DNA of 64,000 nt from Solwaraspora sp. WMMD792 (GTDB lineage Bacteria > Actinomycetota > Actinomycetes > Mycobacteriales > Micromonosporaceae): NCBI RefSeq assembly GCF_029626105.1, contig NZ_JARUBH010000009.1, forward strand, positions 6,324,001 to 6,388,000, in the 5' to 3' direction. Each line of letters starts with the position of its first letter. Within the stretch, counting starts at the first letter, position 1. Shown in pieces: positions 49,096-58,067 of this stretch. The translations under genes were made by a program, and so were the position numbers. The notes below the pieces were generated by a model. The model saw only the letters and a program-made list of their open reading frames with translations, was not told the origin of the DNA and searched no databases.

Positions 49096-50202
49096 TCAAG
49101 CGGACTTGCGGTCAGTGGTCTTCTTCGCAGCGGTCTTGCGGGCACCGGACTTCTGCGTGCCGCTGGTCTGTCGCGTACCGCCGGTCTTCTGGCCGGCGGT
49201 TTTCGCGGCGGCCTTGCGGGCCTGGGCCTTCTCCGGTTGCGCCTTCTTGGCGGTGGTCTTCTTCTGGTCGGCGGCCGCTGCCTTCTTCGCCGGGGCCGTC
49301 TTCCTGGCCGGGGCCGCCTTCTTCGCCGCCGGAGCGGCGGCGGCCTTGGCCGACTTGGCCGAGGTGATCGGGGTCGGCTCGGCCGGCTCCCGGTCCTCGC
49401 CAGCAGCCTCGCCGGGGGCCTCTCCGCGCGCCACCCGGGCCCGCTCGACCGAGGCGCGCAGCGCGGCCATCAGGTCGACCGCGGCGGCCGGTGCCTCCTC
49501 TTCCTCCTCCGGGGCGACGATCTCCCGGCCCTCCACCTTGGCGTCGATGACCTCCTGCAGCGCCGCCCGGTAGTCGTCGGTGTACTCGTCCGGGGCGAAC
49601 TCGCCGGCCATCGAGTCGATCAGCGAGGCGGCCATCGCCAGCTCGGGCGGGCGGACCTGGATGTCGTCGTCGAGGAAACCGAACGACGCCTGCCGGATCT
49701 CGTCCGGCCAGAGCATCGTGTTGAGCACCAGCACGTTGTCACGTACCCGCAGGGTGGCGAGCTGTTCACGTTGCCGGATCGCGACCTTGACGATCGCCAC
49801 CCGGTCCGAGTCGGCCAGGGCGTCGCGCAGCAGCACGTACGGCTTCGTCGCGGTGCCTTCCGGCTCCAGGTAGTAGGCCTTGTTGTAGAGCATCGGGTCG
49901 ACCTGGTCGGCCGGCACGAACTCCAGCACGTCGATCGCCCGGGAGGTGCTCAACGGCAGGTCGGCGAAGTCCTCGTCGGTGAGGATCACCATCTCGCCGC
50001 CGCCGAGGTCGTAGCCCTTGGCGATGTCGTCGTAGCTGACCTCCTCGCCGTCGACCGAGCAGACCCGCTTGTACCGGATGCGACCGCCGTCCTCCCGGTG
50101 CACCTGGTGGAACCGGATGTCCTTCTCCTCGGTGGCGGAGTACAGGCGTACCCCGATCGACACGAGGCCGAACGACACCGCGCCTTTCCAGATCGCGCGC
50201 AT
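49096..50202 (-). CDS. ku: Ku protein for non-homologous end joining
   Basis: The product is 368 residues. The Ku core is at 1-255: AIWKGAVSFGLVSIGVRLYSATE, IRYKRVCSVDGEEV, VILTDEDFADLPL and LVLNTMLWPDEIR. It forms a homodimeric ring on DNA ends and recruits the LigD-type enzymes. The C-terminal 110 residues are Lys/Ala-rich (AAKKAAPARK units), a DNA-binding extension seen in some actinobacterial Ku. ATG 50202 is used because AAGGGAT is 7 nt upstream; earlier in-frame codons add a nonconserved segment. Divergent from the ligase and polymerase genes. Confidence 0.95.
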   Translation of the reverse strand: MRAIWKGAVSFGLVSIGVRLYSATEEKDIRFHQVHREDGGRIRYKRVCSVDGEEVSYDDIAKGYDLGGGEMVILTDEDFADLPLSTSRAIDVLEFVPADQVDPMLYNKAYYLEPEGTATKPYVLLRDALADSDRVAIVKVAIRQREQLATLRVRDNVLVLNTMLWPDEIRQASFGFLDDDIQVRPPELAMAASLIDSMAGEFAPDEYTDDYRAALQEVIDAKVEGREIVAPEEEEEAPAAAVDLMAALRASVERARVARGEAPGEAAGEDREPAEPTPITSAKSAKAAAAPAAKKAAPARKTAPAKKAAAADQKKTTAKKAQPEKAQARKAAAKTAGQKTGGTRQTSGTQKSGARKTAAKKTTDRKSA

Positions 50203-50337
50203 GGCTGATCCCTTCGCCACCACCGGCGGCCGCCGACCTGTCCCGCCCTTCCCCAAGGTCAAGATCGCCAGGTCGGCCCGGTGTTGATCCAGGATCGCAT
50301 CCGACAGAACTCAGCGCGACCACTTCGTTGCTGGTTT

Positions 50338-50343
50338 TACAGT
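50338..50343 (+). promoter_or_regulatory. -10 box of a leaderless promoter (TACAGT)
   Basis: TACAGT is followed by 6 nt then ATG 50350; no SD is present. It drives the ligase-polymerase pair, divergent from ku. Confidence 0.6.
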
Positions 50344-50349
50344 GGCAGG

Positions 50350-51321
50350 ATGCCGGGTGGACCGCTGCGGCCGATGCTCGCGACGACCGGGGAGCTGCCC
50401 ACAGGCCCCGGCTGGTGGTACGAGTTCAAATGGGACGGCGTGCGCGCTCTGGCGGATATCTCCGGTGGTGGGCAGCGGCTGTACGCCCGGTCCGGTGCCG
50501 AGATCACCATCGCCTACCCGGAGCTGTCCGGGCTGCCCCGCGCCCTGGACGACGCCCTGCTCGACGGGGAGATGGTGCTGCTCGACGCCGCCGGCCGACC
50601 GTCGTTCACCCTGCTCGCCGAGCGGATGCACGTGCGGGATCCGGCAAGGGCGGCCCGGCTGGCCGCCGGTGCGCCGGCCACGTACATGATCTTCGACCTG
50701 CTGCGGCTGCGCGGCGCGGACCTGACCGGCTGGCCGTACCGGGACCGGCGGCACGCGCTGGAAGCCCTCGGGCTGGCCGGGCCGGCGTGGGCGGTGCCGC
50801 CCAGCTTCACCGACGGGCCGGCCACCCGGGCCGCCGCCGCCGAACACGGGCTGGAGGGCGTGGTTGCCAAGCGCCGCGACGCGATCTACCGGCCGGGTGC
50901 CCGCAGCCCCGACTGGGTCAAGGTCAAGATCGAGCTGACCCGGGACTTCGTCGTCGGTGGCTGGCGTCCCGGGGTGCGTCGGCTCGGCGGCCTGCTGGTC
51001 GGCGTACCGGTGCGGGACGCGACCGGCGCGGCGACCGGCGCGCTGCGGTTCACCGGCCGGGTCGGCGGCGGGATCGGGTCGGCGGCCGAGCGGTCCCTGC
51101 TGGCCGCGTTGGAGCCGCTGCGTGCCGAGTCGACGCCGTTCGACACGCCGCTGCCCCGGGAGGACGCCCGCGGCGCGAACTGGGTACGCCCAGAGGTGGT
51201 GATCGAAGTACGGTACGGCCAGCAGACCCCGGACGGGCGGCTGCGGTTCCCCCGGTTCCTGCGGATCCGCCCGGACGTGCCGGCCACCGACGTCACCGAG
51301 GAGGATGCCGATGCGGGCTGA
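50350..51321 (+). CDS. ATP-dependent DNA ligase (LigD ligase-domain type)
   Basis: The product is 323 residues. Adenylation motif WYEFKWDGVRA (nucleophile Lys near 27) starts motif I; motif III ATYMIFDLLRL, motif IV EGVVAKRRDAIYRPG and motif V DWVKVKI follow. The OB-fold with GLLVGVP and FTGRVGGGI completes the enzyme. The ligase domain of LigD is here a separate gene, not fused to the polymerase. Leaderless start at ATG 50350. The stop overlaps the polymerase start region by 11 nt. Confidence 0.93.
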   Translation: MPGGPLRPMLATTGELPTGPGWWYEFKWDGVRALADISGGGQRLYARSGAEITIAYPELSGLPRALDDALLDGEMVLLDAAGRPSFTLLAERMHVRDPARAARLAAGAPATYMIFDLLRLRGADLTGWPYRDRRHALEALGLAGPAWAVPPSFTDGPATRAAAAEHGLEGVVAKRRDAIYRPGARSPDWVKVKIELTRDFVVGGWRPGVRRLGGLLVGVPVRDATGAATGALRFTGRVGGGIGSAAERSLLAALEPLRAESTPFDTPLPREDARGANWVRPEVVIEVRYGQQTPDGRLRFPRFLRIRPDVPATDVTEEDADAG

Positions 51322-52264
51322 CCGCGGTCTCGGCGCGGGCAAGCGCCGGATCCGGGTGGACGTCGCCGGCCGGTCGCTGGAGTTGTCCAACCTGGACAAG
51401 GTGCTGTACCCGGCGGCCGGGTTCACCAAGGGCGAGGTGATCGACTACTACACCCGGGTCTCCGGTGCGCTGCTGCCGCACCTCGCCGACCGGGCGCTCA
51501 CCCGGATCCGCTACCCGAATGGCGTCGACGGCCAGTTCTTCTTCGAGAAGAACGCCCCGGCGAGCACCCCGGACTGGGTGCGTACCGAACGGCTGCCCAC
51601 GCCCGGGTCGTCACGGGGCCGCGACGAGCTCGACTTCGTGATCGCCGACGACCTGCCCACCCTGGTCTGGCTGGCCAACCTGGCCGCGCTGGAGCTGCAC
51701 ACCCCGCAGTGGCGGGTCGGCGCCGACCCCGACCTGCTGGTCGTCGACCTCGACCCGGGGGCACCGGCCGGGATCGAGGAGTGCTGCGCGGTCGCGGTGC
51801 TGATCCGCGACCGGTTCGCCGACGACGGCATCGCCTGCTTCCCGAAGACCTCCGGCCGCAAGGGCATGCAGCTCGGCGCGCCGGTGTCGGCCGGGCAGCC
51901 GGCCGACGTCGTCTCCGGCTACGTGAAGCGAGTCGCCGAGGAGCTGGAACGCCGCTCACCGAAGACCATCACGTCGAAGATGGCCAAGCGGCTGCGCCCC
52001 GGCCGGGTCTTCATCGACTGGAGTCAGAACAACGCGGCGAAGACGACGGTGGCGCCGTACTCGCTGCGGGCCGGCCCGGTGCCGGCCGCCTCCGCGCCGC
52101 TGACCTGGCCGGAGGTGGAGGCCGCGGCGGCCGGCGAGCCGGGCGTCGTCCGCCAGTTCACCGCCGCCGAGGTGCTGGACCGCCTGGACGAGTACGGCGA
52201 CCTGCTCGCCGACCTGCTGACCGTCGGGCCGCCGGTCCCGGACCGCCGACAAGGGTCAGGGTAG
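51311..52264 (+). CDS. LigD-type primase-polymerase domain protein
   Basis: The product is 317 residues. It matches the AEP-type polymerase domain of LigD that fills and templates DNA ends: LSNLDKVLYP near residue 27, ALTRIRYPNGVDGQFFFEKNAP (in parts), metal-binding LLVVDLDPG near 139, FPKTSGRKGMQL near 175 and VFIDWSQNN near 232. ATG 51311 has GGAGG 6 nt upstream; ATG 51305 would overlap the SD. It overlaps the ligase gene by 11 nt and the convergent helicase gene by 9 nt. Probable partner of Ku and the ligase. Confidence 0.93.
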   Translation: MRADRGLGAGKRRIRVDVAGRSLELSNLDKVLYPAAGFTKGEVIDYYTRVSGALLPHLADRALTRIRYPNGVDGQFFFEKNAPASTPDWVRTERLPTPGSSRGRDELDFVIADDLPTLVWLANLAALELHTPQWRVGADPDLLVVDLDPGAPAGIEECCAVAVLIRDRFADDGIACFPKTSGRKGMQLGAPVSAGQPADVVSGYVKRVAEELERRSPKTITSKMAKRLRPGRVFIDWSQNNAAKTTVAPYSLRAGPVPAASAPLTWPEVEAAAAGEPGVVRQFTAAEVLDRLDEYGDLLADLLTVGPPVPDRRQGSG

Positions 52265-53926
52265 GGCGGGGCCGAGGACGTCGTCGGCGTCGACGATCGT
52301 GTACGCGTACCCCTGCTCGGCGAGGAACCGCTGCCGGTGCGCGGCGTACTCGGTGTCGATGGTGTCCCGGGAGACCACGGTGTAGAAGTGCGCCTGCCGG
52401 CCGTCGGCCTTGGGCCGCAGCACCCGGCCGAGCCGCTGCGCCTCCTCCTGCCGGGAGCCGAACGTGCCGGAGACCTGGATCGCCACCGCCGCCTCCGGTA
52501 GGTCGATGGAGAAGTTCCCGACCTTGGAGATGATCAGCGTGGGGATCTCACCGTTGCGGAACGCGTCGAACAGCCGTTCCCGCTCCTTGTTGGTGGTGGA
52601 GCCCTGCACGATCGGCGCGTCCAGGAATTCACCGAGCTGGTGCAGCTGGTCGATGTACGCCCCGATGACCAGCACCTGCTCGCCGCGGTGCCGGTCGACC
52701 AGCGCCTTGACCACCGGCAGTTTGGTACGCGCGGTGGCCGCCGCCCGGTACCGCTCCTCGGTCTCGGTGACCGCGTACCCCATCCGTTCCGCGTCGGTCA
52801 GGGTGACCCGGACCTCGACGCATTCGGCCGGGGCGATCCAGCCCTGCGCCTCGATGTCCTTCCACGGCGCGTCGTAGCGTTTCGGCCCGATCAGCGAGAA
52901 GACGTCGCCTTCCCGGCCGTCCTCGCGGACCAGGGTGGCGGTCAGCCCGAGTCGGCGGCGGGCCTGCAGGTCGGCGGTGAACCGGAAGATCGGCGCCGGC
53001 AGCAGATGCACCTCGTCGTAGATCACCAGGCCCCAGTCGCGGGCGTTGAACAGGTCGAGGTGGGTGAAGGCGCCCTTGCGGCGCGAGGTCAGCACCTGGT
53101 ACGTGGCGATGGTGACCGGGCGGATCTCCTTGCGCTCGCCGGAGTACTCGCCGATCTCGTCGGCGGTGAGCGAGGTGCGGGCGACCAGCTCCCGCTTCCA
53201 CTGCCGGCCGGCGACCGTGTTGGTGACGAGGATCAGGGTGGTCGCCTTGGCCTCGGCCATCGCCGCCGCGCCGACCAGCGTCTTGCCGGCGCCGCAGGGC
53301 AGCACCACCACTCCGGAGCCGCCGGCCCAGAACTGCTCGACCGCCTCCTGCTGGTAGGACCGCAGCGACCAGCCGGGCTGCCCGTCGCCGCCGGCGGTGT
53401 CCAGCTCGATCGGGTGCGCCTCGCCGTCGACGTAGCCGGCCAGGTCCTCGGCCGGCCAGCCCAGCTTGAGCAGGCCCTGCTTGAGCCGGCCCCGTTCGGA
53501 CGGGTGCACCGCCACCGTGTCGTCGTCGATCTTGTCGCCGAACATGCCGGCGAGCTTCTTGCTCTTGGTCACCTCGGTCAGCACGGCCCGGTCGGTGGTC
53601 CGCAGCACCAGCCCGTACGCGGGGTCGTTGGCCAGCTGCAGCCGGCCGTACCGGTCCATGGTGTCGGCGACGTCGACCAGCAGCGCGTGCGGCACCGGGT
53701 AGCGGGAGAACTTCAGCAGCGCGTCGACGACGCTCTCGGCGTCGTGCCCGGCGGCGCGGGCGTTCCACAGGCCGAGCGGGGTGAGCCGGTACGTGTGCAC
53801 GTGCTCGGGTGAGCGCTCCAGCTCGGCGAACGGGGCGATCGCCATCCGGCACGCGGTGGCGTCCGGGTGGTCGATCTCCAGCAGCAAGGTCTTGTCCGAC
53901 TGGACGATCAGCGGTCCGTTGTTCAC
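52256..53926 (-). CDS. XPB-like DNA repair helicase
   Basis: The product is 556 residues, an SF2 helicase of the bacterial XPB/ERCC3 group. An N-terminal specific domain (1-190) precedes the helicase core: Walker A LPCGAGKTLVGAAAM near 220, Walker B YDEVHLLPA near 307, LGLTATLVREDG (motif III) and the C-terminal lobe VLVIGAYIDQL, IQVSGTFGSRQEEAQRLGRVLRP (in parts SGTFGSRQEEAQRLGR). GTG 53926 is favoured because GGGGGAT lies 8 nt before it. Next to the end-joining genes, but functional linkage is inferred only. Confidence 0.93.
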   Translation of the reverse strand: MNNGPLIVQSDKTLLLEIDHPDATACRMAIAPFAELERSPEHVHTYRLTPLGLWNARAAGHDAESVVDALLKFSRYPVPHALLVDVADTMDRYGRLQLANDPAYGLVLRTTDRAVLTEVTKSKKLAGMFGDKIDDDTVAVHPSERGRLKQGLLKLGWPAEDLAGYVDGEAHPIELDTAGGDGQPGWSLRSYQQEAVEQFWAGGSGVVVLPCGAGKTLVGAAAMAEAKATTLILVTNTVAGRQWKRELVARTSLTADEIGEYSGERKEIRPVTIATYQVLTSRRKGAFTHLDLFNARDWGLVIYDEVHLLPAPIFRFTADLQARRRLGLTATLVREDGREGDVFSLIGPKRYDAPWKDIEAQGWIAPAECVEVRVTLTDAERMGYAVTETEERYRAAATARTKLPVVKALVDRHRGEQVLVIGAYIDQLHQLGEFLDAPIVQGSTTNKERERLFDAFRNGEIPTLIISKVGNFSIDLPEAAVAIQVSGTFGSRQEEAQRLGRVLRPKADGRQAHFYTVVSRDTIDTEYAAHRQRFLAEQGYAYTIVDADDVLGPALP

Positions 53927-54256
53927 TGTCGGTATCCCCCTTCTGGCCGACCCACCAGTCTCGCACGCGACCGCCCGACACTGGGCGGTTCCGGTGACCG
54001 ACGCCACTGTCGGAGTGACGATCGTTGCGTACCTGGTGAATATCGCAACCTCAGCGGCCGCTGCGGCGTCTTACCTCACGACGGCTGTCCTGGTCAGGAC
54101 ATGACCTGGAGGTACGCCAGGGCAGCGTCACACTGGCCGGTGCCGACGGACGCGTTCGATCCGCACCGTGACCCGTCCGGGCCGGAGAGGCAGCCCGGGG
54201 AGCGGCGACGCGGGCGGAGTAACGGGGGCGGGCGGTCCACACCCGTGCGACGGCCA
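53927..54256. other. Gap between the helicase start and the GH32 terminator
   Basis: No gene is supported. A 36-codon frame opening at GTG 53995 encodes a hydrophobic Ala-rich peptide but lacks an SD. No distinct promoter for the helicase was seen. Confidence 0.45.
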
Positions 54257-54311
54257 GGTGGTGGCCGCCGGCTGCTGGCGACTCTCCAGCGAGCAGCCGG
54301 CGGCCGCCACC
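54257..54311 (-). terminator. Hairpin terminator after the GH32-like gene
   Basis: GGTGGTGGCCGCCGGCTGCT (54257-54276) pairs with 54292-54311 in all but one position, itself a G-U pair in RNA. It begins right after the stop codon. Confidence 0.85.
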
Positions 54312-55253
54312 TCAGCGAGCGGGGGTGAGCCCGACGCCGGGGGTGTACCGCACCGGGACCGGGTCGATGATCTCGCCGACGAACCGGCCGTCCAGGTGGT
54401 CCAGGAAGCCGATCAGCTGCCAGCCGCCCTGGTCGGTGTCGGGTACGAGGCGCGGTGCGTACAGGCCGGGGTGGGTGAACGGCTGGGCGGCGGCGACGTC
54501 CCACGGGCCGGTGGTGGCGGTGCCGGGCACCACCCAGATCTGGTCGGTGGTCGCGCCCCGGGCCGGCGAGACGGCGTTGTTGGTGCAGAACAGCAACAAC
54601 GGCTGTCCGTCGATCACCACCACCTGCGGGACCTCCAGGTGCCCGAAGCCTGCGGGTACGGACAGCGGCGGCCGGACCCGCCAGGTGGTCAGGTCGTCCG
54701 AGGTGGCGTGCCCGATCACGCCCCGGGTGTCGGCCGGGCCGGTGGCGGACCGGGCGGTGATCAGCATGTGCCAACCGGCGCCGGCCGGGTCCGGGAAGAC
54801 CCACGGGTCGCGCCACGCCTGTTCGTACCAGGCGTCCCGGTCGAGTAGCTCGTACCAGGTCGGGTCGGCCTCGACCAGCGGTTCGGTGCCGTGCCGGTGC
54901 CAGGTCATCAGGTCGTCGGAGACGGCCAGACCGATCCGCTGCACCAGTCCTTGCTCGGCCCGGCTGACTCCCGTGTAGAAGAGGTACCAGCGGCCGTCCG
55001 GACCCCGGACGGTGCTGCCGGTCCAGGTGGCGAGGTCGTCCCAGGCGGGTGCGTCCGCCGGGACCAGCGCGTCGGCGACCAGCCGCCAGTTGCGCAGGTC
55101 GGTGGAGACCGCGTGGCCGATGCTGGCGCGGTGGTGCCGCCGGTGCGGGTCGCCCAACGCCCGGGAGGCACGCAGGAAGAACACGTGCCAGCGGCCGCTG
55201 TCGTCCCGTGCGTACCAGCTGTCCCACACCCAGTGATCCGGTAGCCGAAGCAT
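54312..55253 (-). CDS. GH32/GH68-clan (beta-fructosidase-like) glycoside hydrolase
   Basis: The product is 313 residues, no signal peptide, so cytoplasmic. It has five-bladed propeller repeats: LPDHWVWDSWYARDD (WxxD-type nucleophile region), WTGSTVRGPDGRWYLFYTG, the RDP motif in AWRDPWVFPD near 155 and the acid/base region HLEVPQVV near 207. These are the three landmark sites of GH32-type enzymes, although WDSW differs from the usual WMNDP. ATG 55253 lies 7 nt after TAGGTT (leaderless). A LacI-type operator half-overlaps the promoter. Substrate likely a fructoside or related sugar; a GH43/130-like role is possible. Confidence 0.78.
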   Translation of the reverse strand: MLRLPDHWVWDSWYARDDSGRWHVFFLRASRALGDPHRRHHRASIGHAVSTDLRNWRLVADALVPADAPAWDDLATWTGSTVRGPDGRWYLFYTGVSRAEQGLVQRIGLAVSDDLMTWHRHGTEPLVEADPTWYELLDRDAWYEQAWRDPWVFPDPAGAGWHMLITARSATGPADTRGVIGHATSDDLTTWRVRPPLSVPAGFGHLEVPQVVVIDGQPLLLFCTNNAVSPARGATTDQIWVVPGTATTGPWDVAAAQPFTHPGLYAPRLVPDTDQGGWQLIGFLDHLDGRFVGEIIDPVPVRYTPGVGLTPAR

Positions 55254-55260
55254 GCCGGGA

Positions 55261-55284
55261 AACCTAGCAGTGAATCGGTTTAGC
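55261..55284 (-). promoter_or_regulatory. GH32-like gene promoter with LacI operator
   Basis: On the minus strand TAGGTT (55261-55266) is the -10 box. Immediately upstream, 55269-55284 matches the LacI palindrome GCTAAATCAGTTTAGC at 11 of 16 positions, with an intact TTTAGC half-site. A repressor there would block RNA polymerase. Confidence 0.65.
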
Positions 55285-55347
55285 GCCAAGTTCGTGTCGT
55301 TACCCGCTGTGCTGGGACGGCCTCCAGAGGCCAGTTGGCGTCGCGGC

Positions 55348-56376
55348 TCAGGTGCTGTCCGCTGGCGCGGCGATCGACTTCCGGCGGTGCAGCGGCATCG
55401 GCACCATGCACCGCTCGGTGGACTCGCCGTCGAGCAGGATCTCCACCGCCCGCTGGCCCATCCGCTCGTGCGGCAGCGCCGCGGTGAACAGACCGGGCCG
55501 CAGCCAGGTGGCGATCGGGTCGTCGTCGAACGAGACGACCGAGATGTCGGTGGGCACGGTCAGCCCGGCGTCGGCGATCGCCTGGTACGCGCCGAAGGCG
55601 AGGCGGTCGTTCATGCAGATCACCGCGGTGGGTGGGACGGATCGGGCGAGCAGGGTGCGCATCGCGGTGTAGCCGTGCTCGGGCAGCCACTCCCGGCAGA
55701 ACGGCTCGGCGTACAGCGTGGCGTCGGCAGCCGACAGGGCGTGCCGGATGCCGAGCAGCCTGGCCTCGGCGGCCAGCGACACCTCCGGGTCGCGTTCCTT
55801 GAGGCGGTTGCGCCCGATCAGCGCGATCCGTTGCCGGTGGCCCTGCTTGAGCAGGGCCTCGGTGACCGCCCGACCGGCCAGTTCGTCGTCCGGCAGCACG
55901 CAGGGCAGGTTGTCCGGGCTGGTGGCGTTGAGCAGCACCACCGGGCCGCCCAGGATGGCCGGCGGCACGGTCAGCCGGCGGGTGGCCATCGCGGCGTAGA
56001 TCACCCCGTCGACCTGCCGGTCCAGCATGGCTTCGATCGCGTACCGCTCGAACTCGGCGTCGCCCTGCGTCTCGGTGATCAGCAGTACGTGGTCGCGCTC
56101 CCGGGCGGCGTCCAGTGCGCCCCGGATCAGCCCACCGGCAAAACGGGTAGTTGCCACGATGTCGGACACGAAGGCAATCGTGGCGGTTTTCCTGGTCCGC
56201 AGACTTCGTGCGGCGACGTTCGGGCGGTAGCCTAGTTCTTCGGCGGCGGCGAAGACCCGCTGGTGCGCCTCGACGGAGAGGCGCGTTCCCTCCCGCCCGT
56301 TCAGCACCATCGACGCGGCGGTCTTGGACAGGCCGGCCCGGCGGGCGACATCGGCCAAGGTGGCCCTGTTCCGCAC
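55348..56376 (-). CDS. LacI-family transcriptional regulator
   Basis: The product is 342 residues. The HTH (ATLADVARRAGLSKTAASMVLNG near residue 4, in parts VARRAGLSKTAASMVLNG) and hinge (GYRPNVAARSLRTRKT) precede a sugar-binding periplasmic-protein-like domain, ending VSFDDDPIATWLRPGLFTAALP. Its likely operator GCTAAATCAGTTTAGC fits LacI-type half-sites. GTG 56376 is favoured because GAGGA lies 6 nt upstream. It lies between the GH32-like gene and the ABC operon and probably represses both until the sugar is present. No clear operator was seen at its own promoter. Confidence 0.92.
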   Translation of the reverse strand: MRNRATLADVARRAGLSKTAASMVLNGREGTRLSVEAHQRVFAAAEELGYRPNVAARSLRTRKTATIAFVSDIVATTRFAGGLIRGALDAARERDHVLLITETQGDAEFERYAIEAMLDRQVDGVIYAAMATRRLTVPPAILGGPVVLLNATSPDNLPCVLPDDELAGRAVTEALLKQGHRQRIALIGRNRLKERDPEVSLAAEARLLGIRHALSAADATLYAEPFCREWLPEHGYTAMRTLLARSVPPTAVICMNDRLAFGAYQAIADAGLTVPTDISVVSFDDDPIATWLRPGLFTAALPHERMGQRAVEILLDGESTERCMVPMPLHRRKSIAAPADST

Positions 56377-56527
56377 TGTTGATCCTCTTGATGGGGGTTC
56401 ACTGTCCACAGCACTGCCTCCGCCGGTCATGCCCATGCTCCATCATCCGATGCCGCCCCTGGTCCGGGGCAGGCGGGTGACCCGCCACCTGTGAACGAGC
56501 CGTTTCCGGACCGTTGCCAACTGGTCC
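56377..56527. other. Divergent gap between the LacI gene and the ABC operon promoter
   Basis: No gene and no further LacI-type site found in this stretch; it carries the lacI promoter on the minus strand, not clearly recognisable. Confidence 0.4.
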
Positions 56528-56575
56528 TTGACAGCAACGAGCTTTTCGCAGCATGCTCTGCTAAATCAGTTTAGC
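56528..56575 (+). promoter_or_regulatory. ABC operon promoter with LacI palindrome
   Basis: TTGACA (56528-56533), 18-nt spacer, CATGCT (56552-56557), then GCTAAATCAGTTTAGC (56560-56575) at the expected start site. The same arrangement occurs at 61058-61105. Confidence 0.85.
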
Positions 56576-56705
56576 TAGACGATCCGCCAGGCCACTCATG
56601 GCGGAACCCCAGACGACGGTGCACCGGAGCCGTCGCAGGCGAAACATCACGAACCGCTACGCCGCGTGGGATCGGCGGGGCGGCGACAACTCAAGGAGTC
56701 CCGAG

Positions 56706-58067
56706 ATGCGTAGATATGCGCGGAAGCTCCACGCCGGTCGCCCGGCGCTGGTGCTGGCGCCGCTGATGGCGGCCACCCTTGCCATCACCGCCTGCTCGGC
56801 CCCGGGTGCCGACCCGGTCACCGAGGACGACGGTGACACCGAGGTCAGCACCGAACTGGGCAGCGACCCGATCACCCTGGAGATGTACGCCGAGACCGGC
56901 TTCCCGCTGGCCAAGGCGCTCGCCGACGAGTTCAGCAACCAGTACCCGAACGTCACGTTCAACGTGCGTGAGGACCAGTTCACCGTCATCGTCGAGAACG
57001 CACCCCGGGTGCTGGCCGGCGACAACGCGCCGGACATCATCCGGCTGCCCACCATGATCGACCTGGTCTCCGACGGCCTGCTGAAGAACCTCGACCCCTA
57101 CTTCGACGCGTACGGCTGGGACAGCTTCCCCGCCTCGCAGCTGGAGCAGCTGCGGATCACCGACGACGGCACCCGGGGCAGCGGCTCGCTCTACGGCATG
57201 GGCCTCGGCTACAGCGTCACCGGCGTGTTCTACAACAAGGAACTCGCCGAGCAGGTCGGGATGACCGAGCCGCCGGCGACCATCGCCGAGTTCGAGGAGC
57301 TGCTCGCCGCGGCCAAGGACGCTGGCATCCAGCCGATCATGCAGTTCAACCAGGACACCGCCGGGATCAACTTCCCGCACCAGGCGCTGCAGAACCAGTA
57401 CGGCGACCCGCAGGAGATCGCCGACTGGATCTTCCAGAAGGAAGGCGCCACCTTCGACACGCCGGCCGCGCTCAAGGCCACCCAGACCATCGAGAAGTGG
57501 GCCCAGGCCGGCTACTTCCCGGCGGACGCCAACGCCATCGACTACACCGCGATGATGGGCCAGTTCCAGGAGGGCAACGGCCTGTTCATGTTCAACGGTG
57601 ACTGGGAGTCGGGCAACCTGGACAGCAACATGCCGGGCGAGGTCGGCTTCTTCCTGTTCCCGGGGGAGACCGCGGACGCCTCGCACGTGGCGATGTCCGC
57701 CCCGAACACCTTCGGGGTCGGCGCCAAGGCGAAGAACCCCGACGCCGCCGCCTTCTTCCTGAACTGGGTGCACACCAACGAGAAGGCCCGGGAGATCTCG
57801 GTGCAGGTCGGTGGCTCCAGCCCGGGCGGCCCGGCCGACCTCGAAGTGCCGACCGCCGCCGAGGGCACCGTACTCGCCCAGACCCTCGCCGCCAGCGGGC
57901 AGCTGGCCGAGGAGAACGGCGCGGTGGACTTCACCGCCAACGCGACCGGCTCGATCTTCGCCTCGGCGATCACCCCGGAGCTGCAGAAGCTGATCGTCGG
58001 CGAGCAGACCCCGGAAGGGTACGTGCAGGCGGTCCAGGCCCAGTACGAAGAGGAACTGTCTCGATGA
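56706..58067 (+). CDS. Sugar ABC transporter substrate-binding lipoprotein
   Basis: The product is 453 residues. Lipobox ITAC gives lipidated Cys30. The mature protein is of the family 1 extracellular binding type (MalE-like): LEMYAETGFPLAKALADEF, FNVREDQFTVIVENAPRVLAG, YGMGLGYSVTGVFYNKELAEQ and MFNGDWESGNLDSNMPGE. AAGGAG lies 7 nt before ATG 56706. Coupled to the permease (ATGA). It brings a sugar to the two membrane permeases. No ATPase gene follows, so a shared MsiK-type ATPase from elsewhere is presumed, which is the rule in actinomycetes. Confidence 0.93.
   Translation: MRRYARKLHAGRPALVLAPLMAATLAITACSAPGADPVTEDDGDTEVSTELGSDPITLEMYAETGFPLAKALADEFSNQYPNVTFNVREDQFTVIVENAPRVLAGDNAPDIIRLPTMIDLVSDGLLKNLDPYFDAYGWDSFPASQLEQLRITDDGTRGSGSLYGMGLGYSVTGVFYNKELAEQVGMTEPPATIAEFEELLAAAKDAGIQPIMQFNQDTAGINFPHQALQNQYGDPQEIADWIFQKEGATFDTPAALKATQTIEKWAQAGYFPADANAIDYTAMMGQFQEGNGLFMFNGDWESGNLDSNMPGEVGFFLFPGETADASHVAMSAPNTFGVGAKAKNPDAAAFFLNWVHTNEKAREISVQVGGSSPGGPADLEVPTAAEGTVLAQTLAASGQLAEENGAVDFTANATGSIFASAITPELQKLIVGEQTPEGYVQAVQAQYEEELSR

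Noticed and set aside
53995-54105. 36-codon hydrophobic Ala-rich frame
   Set aside because: No SD, promoter or homology cue.
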